Shown in pieces: positions 52,999 through 64,000 of a stretch of 64,000 nt of DNA. The first letter of the stretch is position 1. Each line of letters begins with the position of its first letter. This DNA is from Cristatella mucedo (taxonomy: Eukaryota > Bryozoa > Phylactolaemata > Cristatellidae), in assembly GCA_009760855.2 (NCBI GenBank), contig WPIO01000006.1, positions 1,527,501 to 1,591,500 of the forward strand, read 5' to 3'. Under the pieces are notes generated by a model that saw only the letters and a program-made list of their open reading frames with translations, was not told the origin of the DNA and ran no database searches. A program made the position numbers and the translations under genes.

Positions 52999-53141
52999 GT
53001 AAAGCGTCTAGAAAGAGATCGGGTTCTGAGGGCGCCTTATCGAGTGTGTTGTCGTTATTATTATTATTATTATTATTATTATAGAATAATCCTGCCCGTC
53101 CTTTTTTGGTTCTCTGAGGGCGCCTTATCGAGTGTGTTGTC

Positions 53142-53186
<45 letters not shown>

Positions 53187-53212
53187 GAATAATCCTGCCC
53201 GTCCTTTTTTGG
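52999..53212 (+). repeat. SINE-1 / LINE B tail, tandemly duplicated
   Basis: The family B tail ('gcgtctagaaagagatcggg', then 'gagggcgccttatcgag' and (ATT)n) is followed by 'agaataatcctgcccgtcct' and a T run. The whole 3' part is then repeated once with a longer (ATT)n, both copies sharing the same non-SINE flank. The flank shows that this is a local duplication, not two insertions. Confidence 0.8.
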
Positions 53213-54785
53213 TGGAGTGCCCGCAGGCGGCGGCGTACGGCCCAGAATGCCGGCTCATGTGCAAGCGTGATACTGTACCGCTACCGAGTCGGATATCACG
53301 GACGACTGCCCTTGAAACTAGCGAGTTGCCAACTCGCGACCAAACCGAGGTCGGACAAGCGATCAAGCGTCGTACAAGCTGCCTTTTCCGCCGCAGCCTT
53401 CTGAGCATGGGCGACTTGTCCACGTTTGCAGCCGTCGTTGTCACCCCAACGGGTACAGGACTTGACGTGGGAGATTTCGTTCACCATTCCTCAGCTCGAC
53501 AGCACGCGGGCCACCCGGGAGTGGCGTCACACAAGTATCGAGACAGCTGTTCGTAAAAGCGATCGTTGTGATATCGTGCGGCTCGAAATGGCTTTCGCAT
53601 CGCTACCTACCGGTGTCAACCGTGCACGTGGAAGACCGGGAGCGAGGAGCTGGTAGTGCTAAGTTCACTTGCTCATATTTAACGCCATCACTTCCCGCCA
53701 TCAAATCTCACGCGCCATCGCTGACGCATAAAGGCGCCTCAAATAATTCCTCCGTCGCCTGCTTCCTTATCCAGTTTGGCCAAGGACATAAAAACAAAAA
53801 ATTATTTCCAGAGGCTAGCTAGCATTTATAGGAGCGCAGGCTCTCCGTTTTGGTTGTAGCTACAGGCCTGCCAGGTAGCTTCGCTTAACCTAGGTTGCAT
53901 GTGCTTGGCAAACCGTGACGTCCCGTTTGAGGCACGGTCTTTTTTCCGCTCAGATGCACGTTGCTAGTCGACGTCTTTCCGAAAGCTCCGCAGAAAGTGG
54001 TGCACCCGTTCCATACCCGAGAATCGTTTGGAGCTAGCCACAACACCGGCCACTCAGCTCATTCTGTCTCTATCAATCAGTGCCTCAGACCGAACCCGTT
54101 CTATCTCAATATACGAATGTCCAGATTGCTGCTTGTCTGAATGTTTGACAGCAAAGGTTCAGAATTAAAGGCATCTAGAAATTAGAAACTCAACGCAATG
54201 GCTAGCCGTAGGTGTTACACCCCACCCACCAGGTGTATTGCGTAATAAACAATTTTCGTGTGCTTAGCACCAGGAGTTGCTCCTAATTATACTGCTGATA
54301 CGATGCAATTTCATTCAATGGACCTAGGGCTTATACTTTAATCTCGTATGAAGTTTGATTTAATAATAAATCCACTATTCCTGTCAGCTTGAAGGGAACG
54401 TTGAGAGGCTCAAACTACTGACAGAGTAAAACTAACCCGGAATTGGATGCCAACAATGACGCTTGTTACTCTGATGTTTCTCTAAACTTGAAACGGACTG
54501 CATGATGAGTTTGGAGGATGCAAGCACATACTTTTTTCCCATGGCAAACGAGATCGATGTGGAAACAATTTAAATTTTAAAAATTGAGGTAAAGTTTGCT
54601 TGATCTAGCAGCATTGTCGATAAAGCTGCTGAAGATCTTTATCGGATATCACCTTGCTTGCAGATAACAACACCAGATTGCCTGCTACATAATTTGCAAT
54701 CGCAACCCGAGTTGTGAAGTGCCAGTGCCTGATCGCAAGACCTAGCGGGGTGACTGAACTACGATTAGGTTCATTGGCTTCATTC
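53213..54785. other. unassigned sequence
   Basis: A 115-codon plus-strand frame (53209-53556) and an overlapping minus-strand frame have no recognisable domain. AT-rich from about 54.1 kb. Confidence 0.4.
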
Positions 54786-54908
54786 TTGTCGAGGCAGAAG
54801 AGCCTTAGACTGGTTAGAGTTCCGGCTACAGCCGGTAGTACCACGGCTGGACTCAAACCCATGACCTCGGTGGCGAAGTGCAATCTCCTCACCTCCTGGG
54901 CTAAGACT
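54786..54908 (-). mobile_element. tRNA-derived SINE (SINE-2 related)
   Basis: On the minus strand: A-box region 'gtcttagcccaggaggtgag', 'accgaggtcatgggtttgag' with a B-box-like 'gggtttgagtcc', and the end 'aggctcttctgcctcgac', which is the SINE-2 end. More diverged than the other copies. Confidence 0.65.
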
Positions 54909-55149
54909 CAGCCGTCCAAGCTTCCTTCGTCACAAAATACTCCTTCAGCACCCTCCAAAGGCCCGACTGCCCTGCTTGGGTGGCTACCGGGATTCAAGGG
55001 AGAGTGGAGTGGCTAGGCCTTGTCCGCGAAAATTCGAGGTGCTTCTTCACAGCGAATCTAGCTTTTTTGTTTTAGACGGGGCGAGAAAGTCGCTAGCCTT
55101 GTGTGCATTCGGCGCGAACCTTCAGCGTCAATTTCCAAAGAAGCCTCAA
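54909..55149. other. unassigned sequence
   Basis: Nothing recognised. Confidence 0.35.
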
Positions 55150-57010
55150 GTAATAATAATAATAATACATTTGTATTGCACCCTCCGAGAAATTAATCTC
55201 TTTCTTGGCACTTTACATTTGCAGCAAAGGAAGCATGATCGAATGGTTAATGGTAGCATACTCAATTTCAACTGGCATAACAGGGTTAGAGGTGACATGC
55301 ACAGGGTCAGCATGGAAGTATGATTAGTGGCAGAATCCACAGTGTCAGCACACACCAGAAAACAAAGGACAAACCACATGGACCCACAAAATGCTGAGAT
55401 AGACAGTTACGTTTTTAGCGCTTGCTCGTTACTCCTCGACCGACGTATACGCGTCCACAGAGTAGTACAAGCAGCCAGAAATATTCTAATCACTTCTGAA
55501 GCAAAGGCAAAAGTTGTTATATGTTTGGCGATGTTTTTTTTATATATCGTTAAGTCAGGAGGTGACGTGACGCCAGCCGGTAGAGAGTTCCTGGCTATGG
55601 GACCATACAAACTGAAGGCATGGTCTCCAAAGGATTTGAGGTTCGTACGAGGTGTAGGTAAACGATTAGATTCCGAAAAACGAGTGGTACGATGCTTAGC
55701 CTGGTGGGGAAGTAAATCTGATAGGAAGGCTGGAGCCAAAGAATGAAGGGACCTTAAAAGTGAGTGGCAGAACCTTGAGTTGATGAGCTGCTTGACTGGG
55801 AGCCAGTGCTGGTCAGCGAGAAGAGGTGTGATGTGGCAACTGCGACGCTCAGACAGACAAGCCTGGCTGCAGAGCTTTGCGCCAACTGTAAGTGCCTGAT
55901 TGCGCAGGCCGGTAGACCTTCAAGTAGTGAGTTACAGAAGTCGATATGGGATGTCACAAATGCATGGAAAAATTTAGAAGTAGTATCCCTGTATAAGCAA
56001 GCCCGAATTTTAGCACTGTAATATAGCTGAAAGTAGGCAGACTTGAATGTGAAACTGATGTGGCTGTCTAATGATAGGTCACTTTGAAACAGAACACTTA
56101 GATTCCGTGAAGATCCAACAGGAGATATGCTGCAGGAGCCGATTTTGAGTGTTAGGATTTCATATTTTCGAATCACACTTGCTGTGCCCCGAACTAGTAG
56201 GTTGGCTTTATCATGAATCAATTTCGTAAAATTTGCTGCCATCTATGTGCGAATGTCATCTATGTATGGAGCAAGGGAGTTGAGACAATTCGATGTGATG
56301 AAGGATTGGGAGGCATCATAGCAAAGGTGCAACTGAATGTCGTCTGGATAGAAGTGAAAGCCTAGGTAATTCCTCGTAATCACTTCGGCAAGAGGGAGAG
56401 TATAAACCGTGCAAAGAACCGGACCATGCACAGAGCTCTGAGGTACCCCATACTTCAACGGTTCCTCGGATGATCTTTATCTGTTCATATCAATAATCTG
56501 GCGTCTCCCGCTGAGATATGACTTAAATCACTGCAATTTAGTACCAGTGATGCACAGGCGAGATTAGAGGCGCTCGAAAAGGATTTGGTGATCGATGGTA
56601 TCAAAAGCTGCCGAAAGATCGAGCAAAACATGCAGAGATACTCGATTTAAGTCTGCATTCCCAAGAATTGTGTTAAACCCCAAAACAATGCTGACTCTCT
56701 GGATTGACCAGCTCTAAAACCGAACTGTTATATACGAGCTTGCTGTGAAGTTACATCATATGAGTTCAGCGAGTCTGCCACGAATCGCTCCAGTGTCATT
56801 GATAGGAACGGTGAAAGGGAGACTGGGCGGAAGTTTCTCAGGTTCTCTTGATCTAGTATTGCTTTCTTGAGTAGTGGCCTGATTACAGCCTTTTTGAAAG
56901 GTGCTGGCACATGATCCGAGGCTATTAACATGTCTGTAATTCTATTAATACAGGGCAGCAGCAGCAAATCTATGCATCGTAGAAGCAGGACAGTGGGAAT
57001 AGGGTCTAGA
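55150..57010 (-). mobile_element. LINE family B, longest copy
   Basis: Minus-strand copy of about 1.9 kb. The 3' tail is at the left: (ATT)n, then 'gagattaatttctcggaggg' on that strand and 'tgccaagaaagag'. Going right come the C-terminal end ('RLKTFGDRAFS'-like, here 'NLKSFGDHAFSLYGP'), 'SLDSHISFTFKSAYF', the catalytic box as 'FYPDD' instead of YADD, 'GVPQSSVHGPVL' and 'FRPVSLSPFLSMTLERFVAD'. Frames are broken in at least three places, and both the Y-A-D-D and G-V-P-Q-G-S motifs carry substitutions. The domain order is that of an L2/CR1 reverse transcriptase, distinct in sequence from family A. Confidence 0.85.
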
Positions 57011-59247
57011 GAACTAGTAATAGGCAGCTAATAAAATAGGGATACAGACCTTTCTGTAGGCAGCGCCTACACATTATTTAGGGCAGCGGCACTCTCTCGG
57101 CGATGACATTCACTTACCTTAAATGAGGTGTAGCTAAATTGATTTCGGAGCTTATTAATAGTTTATCTTATCGACTCGCCTTTGGCGAGAAGAGTCGAAG
57201 TCGTTTCCAAACATTTTGTGCTGCCATTTTCGCCCTAGAAGCCATAGAGCTCTTATAGAGGAAAGGTTAGTGAGTCCTGCCTGCTGGCACACCTTCGAAG
57301 CAAAGTTTCAATGTATTTCTCCAAAAGGTCCCCACCTGGCCAAGAAGGCGCTCGAACGAAGCCATTTCGTGCGGTGCCTCTTCAGAGCCATCGTTCCGAG
57401 TAGGTCTCTTGGGGTCATATTTTTTAATTTTTAATCAGCCCTGTAGGCTGCTAAGCAGTGACGAGCAATGACCGTTTTGCCGCTTCAAATCACCCAAGGA
57501 TGCTTACATTCGGCCAAAGTCGTTCTTAGTTGTTCTCGCGTGTGAGCGTAGTAAGGCCGAACGAAAAATATATCTATCGAGCCTCAGCTACCCCCCCCCC
57601 ATGAAAGCCCGACAGACTCCCCACTTTCCGCATGATTTCCACGGAGGGGCTGCCAGGCTCAAGCATTTTCTAAATCAAGCAATTGCATCTAAAATATAAT
57701 GTAGCGGCTCTAGAGGCTCTTTATCGTCATAGATTTCAGGTGCTATTCCAGAAAGGTCAAGCAACTTTTATAGATACGGCTGAAAAAAGCTTTTGGGGCT
57801 GAGCACCTATAAAGCTCGCGTGATACGTGTTAGGTTATGAAGAGTCTGCTATTGTCTACAAAGGAGATCGTTGCAGTTAAATTGTTGAAAGGGTAATTAA
57901 TATTTGACAGGATTAAAAAGGCTCTCCACACGACACGCCTTCGGCTGGCGGCCTTAGGCTCTACAAATAGGGTATCGACGTTTCAGCGTCTCGAAAGAGG
58001 CTTCCCTGTGGCAGGCCTTCGGCAAAAGCTAAAGGCTTTCAAAATTTTCCAAGATTTAAACTCACAGCTAATGAGAACAGTTGAATAAAGCAAATATTTG
58101 CATTTTTTAGAGGGGCTAAAGTTTGTGCCTGAGCAGATCTAGGATAAACGAGGTTGACCAGGTGCCAAGCCTCGCAATTTAGAGGTTCAGCCCCGTACCG
58201 AAATACTGGCGATGGCCTGGCGCATAGAGCTATCTCACTAGCTGGCGGCTCAAGCTCTGTTGTTTCTTACTTATCTATGAAATCGATGAACTCAGGCACC
58301 CTGACATCACTCTCGTCTTTGGCACGTGACGACCTTCGATGCTGCTGGGTCAAGTGCGGCGAGCACGCGGGCTTGCTCCCCATCCAGCTGCCGACTGCCC
58401 GGTAGCTGCTAGAGCGACAGCGGCCTAGCACCTCTATCTCCGAAACTTGGTGCCAGTCGCTGCAGATGCGACAGGTAGAGGAATGCCTATCGTGTGCTCC
58501 GCTGCGGACAAATAGTCGCTGACATTCTCAGACAGCCATGCAAAGCATATCCGCACTATTCTAAATAGTGAGAAGCAGCGTGACGAAGTTCTAAGGGTTG
58601 AATCGGTGGCGCTGCAGTGGATTTACACGAATCGGTGTGCATCAAGACGTTTAGCATGTAATCAATCGCTCATCAAAGGCTATTGCAGGCTATCGATGCG
58701 TGTTTTGCGGATACAATCTTGACCCCCTCAGAGTACCGAAGCTAGGCTTGGTGTGCTTGCTCGTACTTGCAGTCACTGCAAATCTCTTGACCGGCGAGAA
58801 TTTCGAGAATATCACAGTCATCGATTGATGACGCACGGGGGCTTAGCGAGCTGGCTATCACAGCCTCCCATTAAATCGAGCCTTGCAGCTCGTCATGACT
58901 GGCAGGTTTGCTAGAGGTCAAGGTTCAGCCGTTCTTAGACGAATTTTTGACTGGAAATCCGGAATGCGTGCAAGTGTAAATTGAAAGATGCGCAAAACTT
59001 TAGAAATTCGATAGTCTGGAAATATTGCATAGTCAAAATGTTTGCCACTCATATAGTGGGAAAGTTATTTATTTTGCCTTACTACTGTGCTTCTTATTTG
59101 GATGAGCAAAAGTCTTAAGGAATTTAACGGCTCAAGTCTTACCTTACTTATTTACTTAACCTTACAAATCAAACGGAGTTTTAGTGTGTAATGTGAAGAC
59201 CTTCAGATTTGGGCCTTGACTAAATTTACACCTCGAAAGTAGCTCTT
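57011..59247. other. unassigned AT-richer sequence
   Basis: A C10 run lies near 57591. No exon, SINE or LINE recognised. Confidence 0.4.
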
Positions 59248-59375
59248 TGCAAACGGAATGCGTACCAAAAGCCGCCTAGGCTGTGAGTGCGCTATACAAA
59301 ACTCTCCTGCGTAACACCCACATGGTCTGTATGACTTTGTGGAGTTACATACGGAGATGCATTACATCGCATTAG
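59248..59375 (+). mobile_element. LINE family A 3' terminus
   Basis: 'cggaatgcgtaccaaaagcc', 'gctatacaaaactctcctgc', 'gtggagttacatacggagat' and 'gcattacatcgcatta': the last 125 bases of family A, 5' truncated. Confidence 0.85.
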
Positions 59376-60347
59376 TGAAATCGAACAAGTTTTTGAGGAT
59401 TCTGTAAAAGTGGAATACTTGTCTAAGAGGCTCCTATCCAATGGGTTTACCAATTCTTTGTTTATAAGGGCCATGATAATTATGTTTACAAGTCATTTCA
59501 CACAGTTCTGCAAACTGCTACATTGGCAACTTTTTACTTACCGCAGCAATAGAAAATATTACGTCAATTGATCTGTGAATTATACTTGCATGAAGAGACA
59601 GTGGCAATAAGCTTAAGATCTGATCACAAGTATCACCTACTACACAAAGTCGTAAGTTAAAGCTTATGTAAATCTCTCTCTCTCTCTCTCTGTTGAAGTT
59701 CACTCTGTATTCATTGTATTTCTATGTCGTCCCTATGAAAGCTAGAGAGCGTTTTCATATTTTTGGATTGCCGATATTTTTCCGGCGTCGACTTGATCTT
59801 CTCCTGCCAAATTTGGCAACTTCAGCTATCCAGAACATCCGGATCTGGATGCAGAACCTCATCCAATGCCTAAGCACTGCGAGTGTGCTAATAGCATCTA
59901 AAAAGCAGCCTCAAGTGCAGAGTAGAAACGACATAAATGTACAGTCTAACTGCTCGGTAAGCATACGCGCCGTCGGACGATTTTTTCCTATGTTTATATG
60001 GAGGTTATACTTACAGGGAAGTTTGACTGTACTAGTATCTGCGACCTTATCTGCCCCAGCCTAGACCTAAGAGGATAGGAAATGTACCAATTGGGTTCAA
60101 TGCTGGACATATTGCCAGCGATTACTGCCTATTTTGGGCTTACGAATCTAAAATAATCATGATCGGAGATAGTTTTTCCGTTCTTCAATAAAGAAAATTG
60201 GCAGGGGCGCTGCGGCTGGATCTCCTTGCAGCTGACCTGAAAATTACTCGGGAATTGTAAGTGCCTTTCCTTAAAGACGGCTGTTACACTCGGTATTTTC
60301 TGCACTTTATCTAAACGCAATAGTGCATGCAGATCTGTATATAAAAA
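59376..60347. other. unassigned sequence
   Basis: A 123-codon plus-strand frame (59693-60064) shows no recognisable domain. A short (TC)10 lies near 59671. Confidence 0.4.
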
Positions 60348-60486
60348 TATAACTCATTTGTATAGCGCCCTAAGAGAATTTAATCTCTATTCAGGCGCTT
60401 CACATGTGCCTCGGGGCTCAAGCCCACGACCTAAGCCAGACCTTGGTCAGGGCGAGCATCTTGACCGCTGGACCAAACCAGCTGAT
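60348..60486 (-). mobile_element. SINE-1 copy
   Basis: On the minus strand the head is 'cagctggtttggtccagcgg' with the B-box region 'gtgggcttgagcc', then the linker and tail 'gagattaaattctcttaggg' plus 'cgctatacaaatga'. Very close to the 24.8 and 5.7 kb copies. Confidence 0.82.
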
Positions 60487-60884
60487 TGTATTAAGAACAT
60501 TGCTTGACCCTGGCGGAGGGTGTCACTGCGTCTGCACCCATCTTTGCTGTGTCTCAGCAAACATTTAAGTAACCAAAATAGCAAACACTTCACCGGGAAA
60601 TAGTTTATTAGCTGGCTTAGCAACTTGAGACTACAGGACAAAAACATCTGGTGGATAGCCAGTGGCAAACGTAGTAAGAAGTTCAGGCGGGCGCTGGCTG
60701 GTAACCTAGGGAGACATAGCTTGCTATGATGAGGTCTTGCCTTGTGACACCCGACGCCGGGCTTCCGTTCACGCGGCTCTCTGTAAAGTGAAAAAATGAA
60801 GGAAAACAACGTCCAGAACATACATTTGACAAAGCTAACGAGTAACGCATGCTAATTACCTTTGTGCAGATAAGATTAAGTTGT
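60487..60884. other. unassigned sequence
   Basis: Nothing recognised. Confidence 0.35.
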
Positions 60885-61023
60885 GAGATTAAGTCTGTTG
60901 GCTACCGAATGCGTACCGAAAGCCACTTACGCTGTGAGTTCGCGATTCAAAATTCTCTTGCGTAACAACCACTTAGTCTTTATGTCTTTGTGGAGTTACA
61001 GATGGAGATACATTACATTACAT
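60885..61023 (+). mobile_element. LINE family A 3' terminus
   Basis: 'tctgttggctaccgaatgcg', 'tttgtggagttacag' and the end 'gatacattacattacatta', which has three ACATT units. 5' truncated. Confidence 0.85.
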
Positions 61024-61254
61024 TATGTGCATTGTCGTTGTTGAAAAATCAAATCCTCATTGAAAGCGTAAGTTAAACATTTTTTTCCAACATGCATCAC
61101 ATGAGGTTATGCAATAAGCCTGACAAGCAATAAGCAATAGCCGGTTTGAAAAGTTGTTATGCACATAAAGAGGTTATGCATGCAGAGAAGATGTATAAAG
61201 AGAAGTTCGAATGCACATGTAAATATATTTTTACACTCACACACGCGCGCACAC

Positions 61255-61257
61255 TCA

Positions 61258-61298
<41 letters not shown>

Positions 61299-61333
61299 TA
61301 TATATAAATCCAATATATATATATATAAATCCA

Positions 61334-61367
<34 letters not shown>

Positions 61368-61375
61368 TGGATTTA
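61255..61375 (+). repeat. (TA)n array with palindromic AAATCCAAT arms
   Basis: TA repeats broken by two 'ataaatccaatat' blocks. The last one and a distal 'atattggattt' form an inverted repeat spanning about 61327-61374. Confidence 0.88.
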
Positions 61376-62663
61376 CTAGACACGTGCATCTACAAATTAA
61401 CTTCACTGTTGATTCGCTAGCCGGTGCTGAATACTGGGAGGTTAACCACACACTCTGCATAGGGAAATGTGTGCACACTAAATTAATCCTACCAAAGTGC
61501 TCGTGGTCATTTTCGGTCTTAAATTAATACAAGAGTTCACCGCTTGTGGACTCGCTTCGCCGAGTCTTGGTAGAATTATGCGTAAATTACACGTCACTCC
61601 CGGAAGTACTGGTCGCCATCTTGTCGCGTGACGGAGGGATGGACGGAGGGACTTTGTCGCTTTAAATAGTAAGATAATTAGTCACCGAGTATGAATTAAC
61701 CCATGACATAAAAGTATCAAAGATCATCTGAAGTAATAGCTGTACTTTGGGTTTTGAGGTAGTGAGTTTTACGCGCTGGCTAGTGGTGTATGCACGTGTC
61801 CAGTGGTGGCCTTAAAATGTGACGTTCTACGTTAAGCACATGGACTTGCTATGAAGGTATGGGAGCTCGTGATATATTTCTTGCTCTGCTATCTTAGGAT
61901 TACTTGACTGTATCCGTGCAGTATCTTTGACTTGGTAGCCGTTCTATGAGGCGCTAGCTTCACTAGTATTACTCGCGAGTGGGCAATGAGTAGCAAGGTA
62001 ACGTTCGCGAGTTCGTGGTTAAGGACTTTAGTTACTGTAGGGTGGCATCGCAGCTGATTTCGGACACTATACAAATGCAAAGGGCAAACGCACTCTCACA
62101 GCTGAACTGAATTTTCAATCCAAGTCAACGTCAATTCTTCGATAGTGTCCGTCGAGGTGGGTGTCATCAACTAGGCCAGCCGACGCGCAAGTCCGCATTC
62201 AAAAGTGAGGTTAGAATTTTCCGTGATTTTTCACTCATACAAGCACATTCTATGTAAATGCGTTGTTGAAGGATGGTGCAAGACGAACAGTCCAGTCAGC
62301 ATGCTTCACATTTTCAAAGAAAAGAGTGCAACGAGCCAGGAAGATATCTGCAATGTGCCGTGCAGTCTGCCAGATATAAAACGGAATGTGTGATTGTCGT
62401 CATTGACTAGTGAGGTCTAAATTATATGGATATATTGCAACTTATATGCTCTATCTTTTTGCAAGGAGCTCTAAATTATAAAACATGGTCAGATCGAGGT
62501 CGGAGAAGTGAAAAGGTTCGGATTTTGAGGAGATCTTGAAGGAAGGTTTTTCAAGATCGCCAAACAATTCTGGGAACTTTAAAATGGTAAAAAACCATAC
62601 TTTAGAATTGGCTGTCACTGGAAGCCTTCCCTTACCTCAAGGTATGGTTCATTAGGTACATTG
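61376..62663. other. unassigned AT-richer sequence
   Basis: A 62-codon plus-strand frame (62205-62393) with several Cys is not attributable to a family. No splice pair confirms it. Confidence 0.4.
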
Positions 62664-62962
62664 AATGGCCGAGCCAGAATTTTCATTTAGATTTTCAAGA
62701 GCTGCACAATTTTTTATGTAGGGGGCATAACCCTAAAGATTTTCATGTAGGCACGGCTAGACAGGCTATTAGTAAAACATATTGCAAAACAGTCGTGTTT
62801 ATTTCACATGAACTCATCGGTCGCTCATCGAGTGGAAGTAAGACATAGTGTCGTCATTGGTTCATCGGCGGAAGGGGGCAATTGAGAAGGAATTGAGGAA
62901 GGCCTAGGTCACTGCCCACTGTAGGTGGGAGCATCATGTACCCCTTGCTGCGCCTCTAGGCA
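62664..62962 (+). mobile_element. hAT-like non-autonomous element, diverged copy
   Basis: Aligns in order with the 11.0-11.3 kb element: 'gagccagaattttcattta' at the left, 'cacatgaactcatcgg' in the middle with 'catcgagtggaagtaagaca', and 'aggcctaggtcactgccc' towards the right. The terminal repeats themselves are eroded. Confidence 0.5.
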
Positions 62963-64000
62963 TAGTGTGTTTCTGGAACAGATGTATCGTGATCAGCGTG
63001 GCTGGAATAATAGAGAAGTCTCCAATTAATCATCTGAAGACTGAACATGCAGGGAATAATATGCCTGTTCATGGAAGAGGTGCTTGTAAGAAGTCGACTT
63101 ACAATACTTTGAATTTTGGAAGCAGGTTGCGAGCAACAAACCAGTGCAAAGAGCTTTACGGCCGTTTTTCACAAGACAGATTAAGTACCAAATTTATTAC
63201 AAGCGACACTCTTCAATCGATGCTCTACACGACGTGTATTGGTACGCATATATACAAGTATATGCATATCTATATCTATATCTATCTATCTATATATATA
63301 TACATACATATATATATATATATGCATATATATGTGTATATATATATGCACACACGTGTATATGTATTTAATTTACATTACTAAAAATGTACAACTGGTT
63401 CAACTTTGATCTCTGAACCTTGTTGGGGAAAGTAAACTAGGATACCTGATAAATTGAATGAAAATCTGCAAAGCCGATTTGTATTCAGTTTCAGTGTGAG
63501 TGGAGATTTTAAACTCGAGTAACTGCTGATGAGCCATGACAACGAACCTCCTTGTTTCAATGGGAGAACCCATGCATACTGATATTCAAGCCAGGACTAG
63601 TGACTTTTGGTATCGGCAGCTAGATTGTACAACAGCAACCAACAAACGTGTGTCCAGTCGCCAGCCGATAGACGCAACCACAGTTGTACGGTGCACTCAA
63701 ACTGCTGTTCCGAGAGCTCTTTCCACAGGGTCCTCTTTCATCAAGCAGACAAAAACGTTTATGATAATTTTGTCGAACTCTACCAGTAGCTAGCAGAAAA
63801 ATGCAAAGGACACTTAGATGGTCGACGAGCTGCAAGGTTTCGTGTTTTTTTTGGTGCTAGCTTAATATAAGAGCCTACGGTGGCAAACAAGAGGCTACAT
63901 TTTGTTGTTGCCTGTGGCAGTCTGATTTACCCACCTTGTGACTACCTTCCTCATACATTGCACCTGGCTGGCACCGGCCCTAAACGCCCAATCTCCTCAG
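62963..64000. other. unassigned sequence at the window end
   Basis: Nothing recognised apart from a TATC/TA array. The 139-codon plus-strand frame starting at 62965 runs into the repeat. Confidence 0.4.
63245..63368 (+). repeat. (TATC)n/(TA)n/(TACA)n microsatellite
   Basis: Mixed TATC, TA, TACATA and GCACACAC units. Confidence 0.9.

Noticed and set aside
60225-60265. 25-base microexon between 'ctccttgcag' and 'gtaagt'
   Set aside because: Splice-like words on both sides, but there is no supporting gene around it; probably chance.
62965-63384. 139-codon plus-strand frame near the window end
   Set aside because: Its second half is a TATC/TA repeat; the first half has no recognisable domain.

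Overview
The window looks like nuclear DNA from an invertebrate metazoan; I do not name a genus. Three things support this. It holds spliced exons of two animal genes with GT..AG boundaries and long introns. It carries several L2/CR1-type LINEs with tRNA-derived SINEs. It has very large CT/GA, CGG and CAG microsatellites. There are no bacterial operons, rRNA genes, CRISPR arrays or convincing free-standing tRNA genes.

Layout: 0-14 kb is a graveyard of LINE and SINE copies in GC-rich sequence, with one hAT-like short element. At 18.0-21.4 kb on the plus strand are the last two coding exons of a SUMF2-like gene (formylglycine-generating-enzyme domain, no catalytic cysteine pair in the expected place). 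Their shared intron carries LINE debris and ends in a long CT repeat that directly precedes the splice acceptor. At 22-31 kb are a 34-bp minisatellite, more LINE and SINE copies and, at 28.4-31.0 kb, the best preserved LINE, with an open reverse transcriptase frame cut by a SINE. At 32.9-36.0 kb on the minus strand are the first four coding exons of an EGFR/ErbB receptor: signal peptide, receptor L domain 1 and the start of the furin-like cysteine-rich region. A TATA-like box and an inverted CCAAT box lie upstream. From 36 to 41 kb is CpG-rich DNA with two CGG arrays and no gene I can support. At 41.1-42.2 kb is a pyrimidine satellite containing forty almost identical 10-bp units. From about 42.2 kb the DNA becomes clearly more AT-rich (with a CpG-rich island at 49-53 kb) and holds only repeats and degraded LINE/SINE copies.

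Two LINE families are present. Family A ends in short ACATT/GCATT-type repeats; family B ends in a conserved stem-like tail followed by (ATT)n. SINE-1 (tRNA-like head) carries the same tail as family B, so family B probably mobilised it. SINE-2 has a tRNA-like head with a clear B box and a different body, and is nested inside two family A copies.

The two host genes are not obviously related in function. The EGFR gene must continue to lower coordinates, past the LINE cluster or beyond the window, because no kinase or transmembrane exon was found. The 5' exons of the SUMF2-like gene were not found either. No undescribed multi-gene system is visible; the most unusual material is structural (satellite, palindromes, repeat-derived splice signal).
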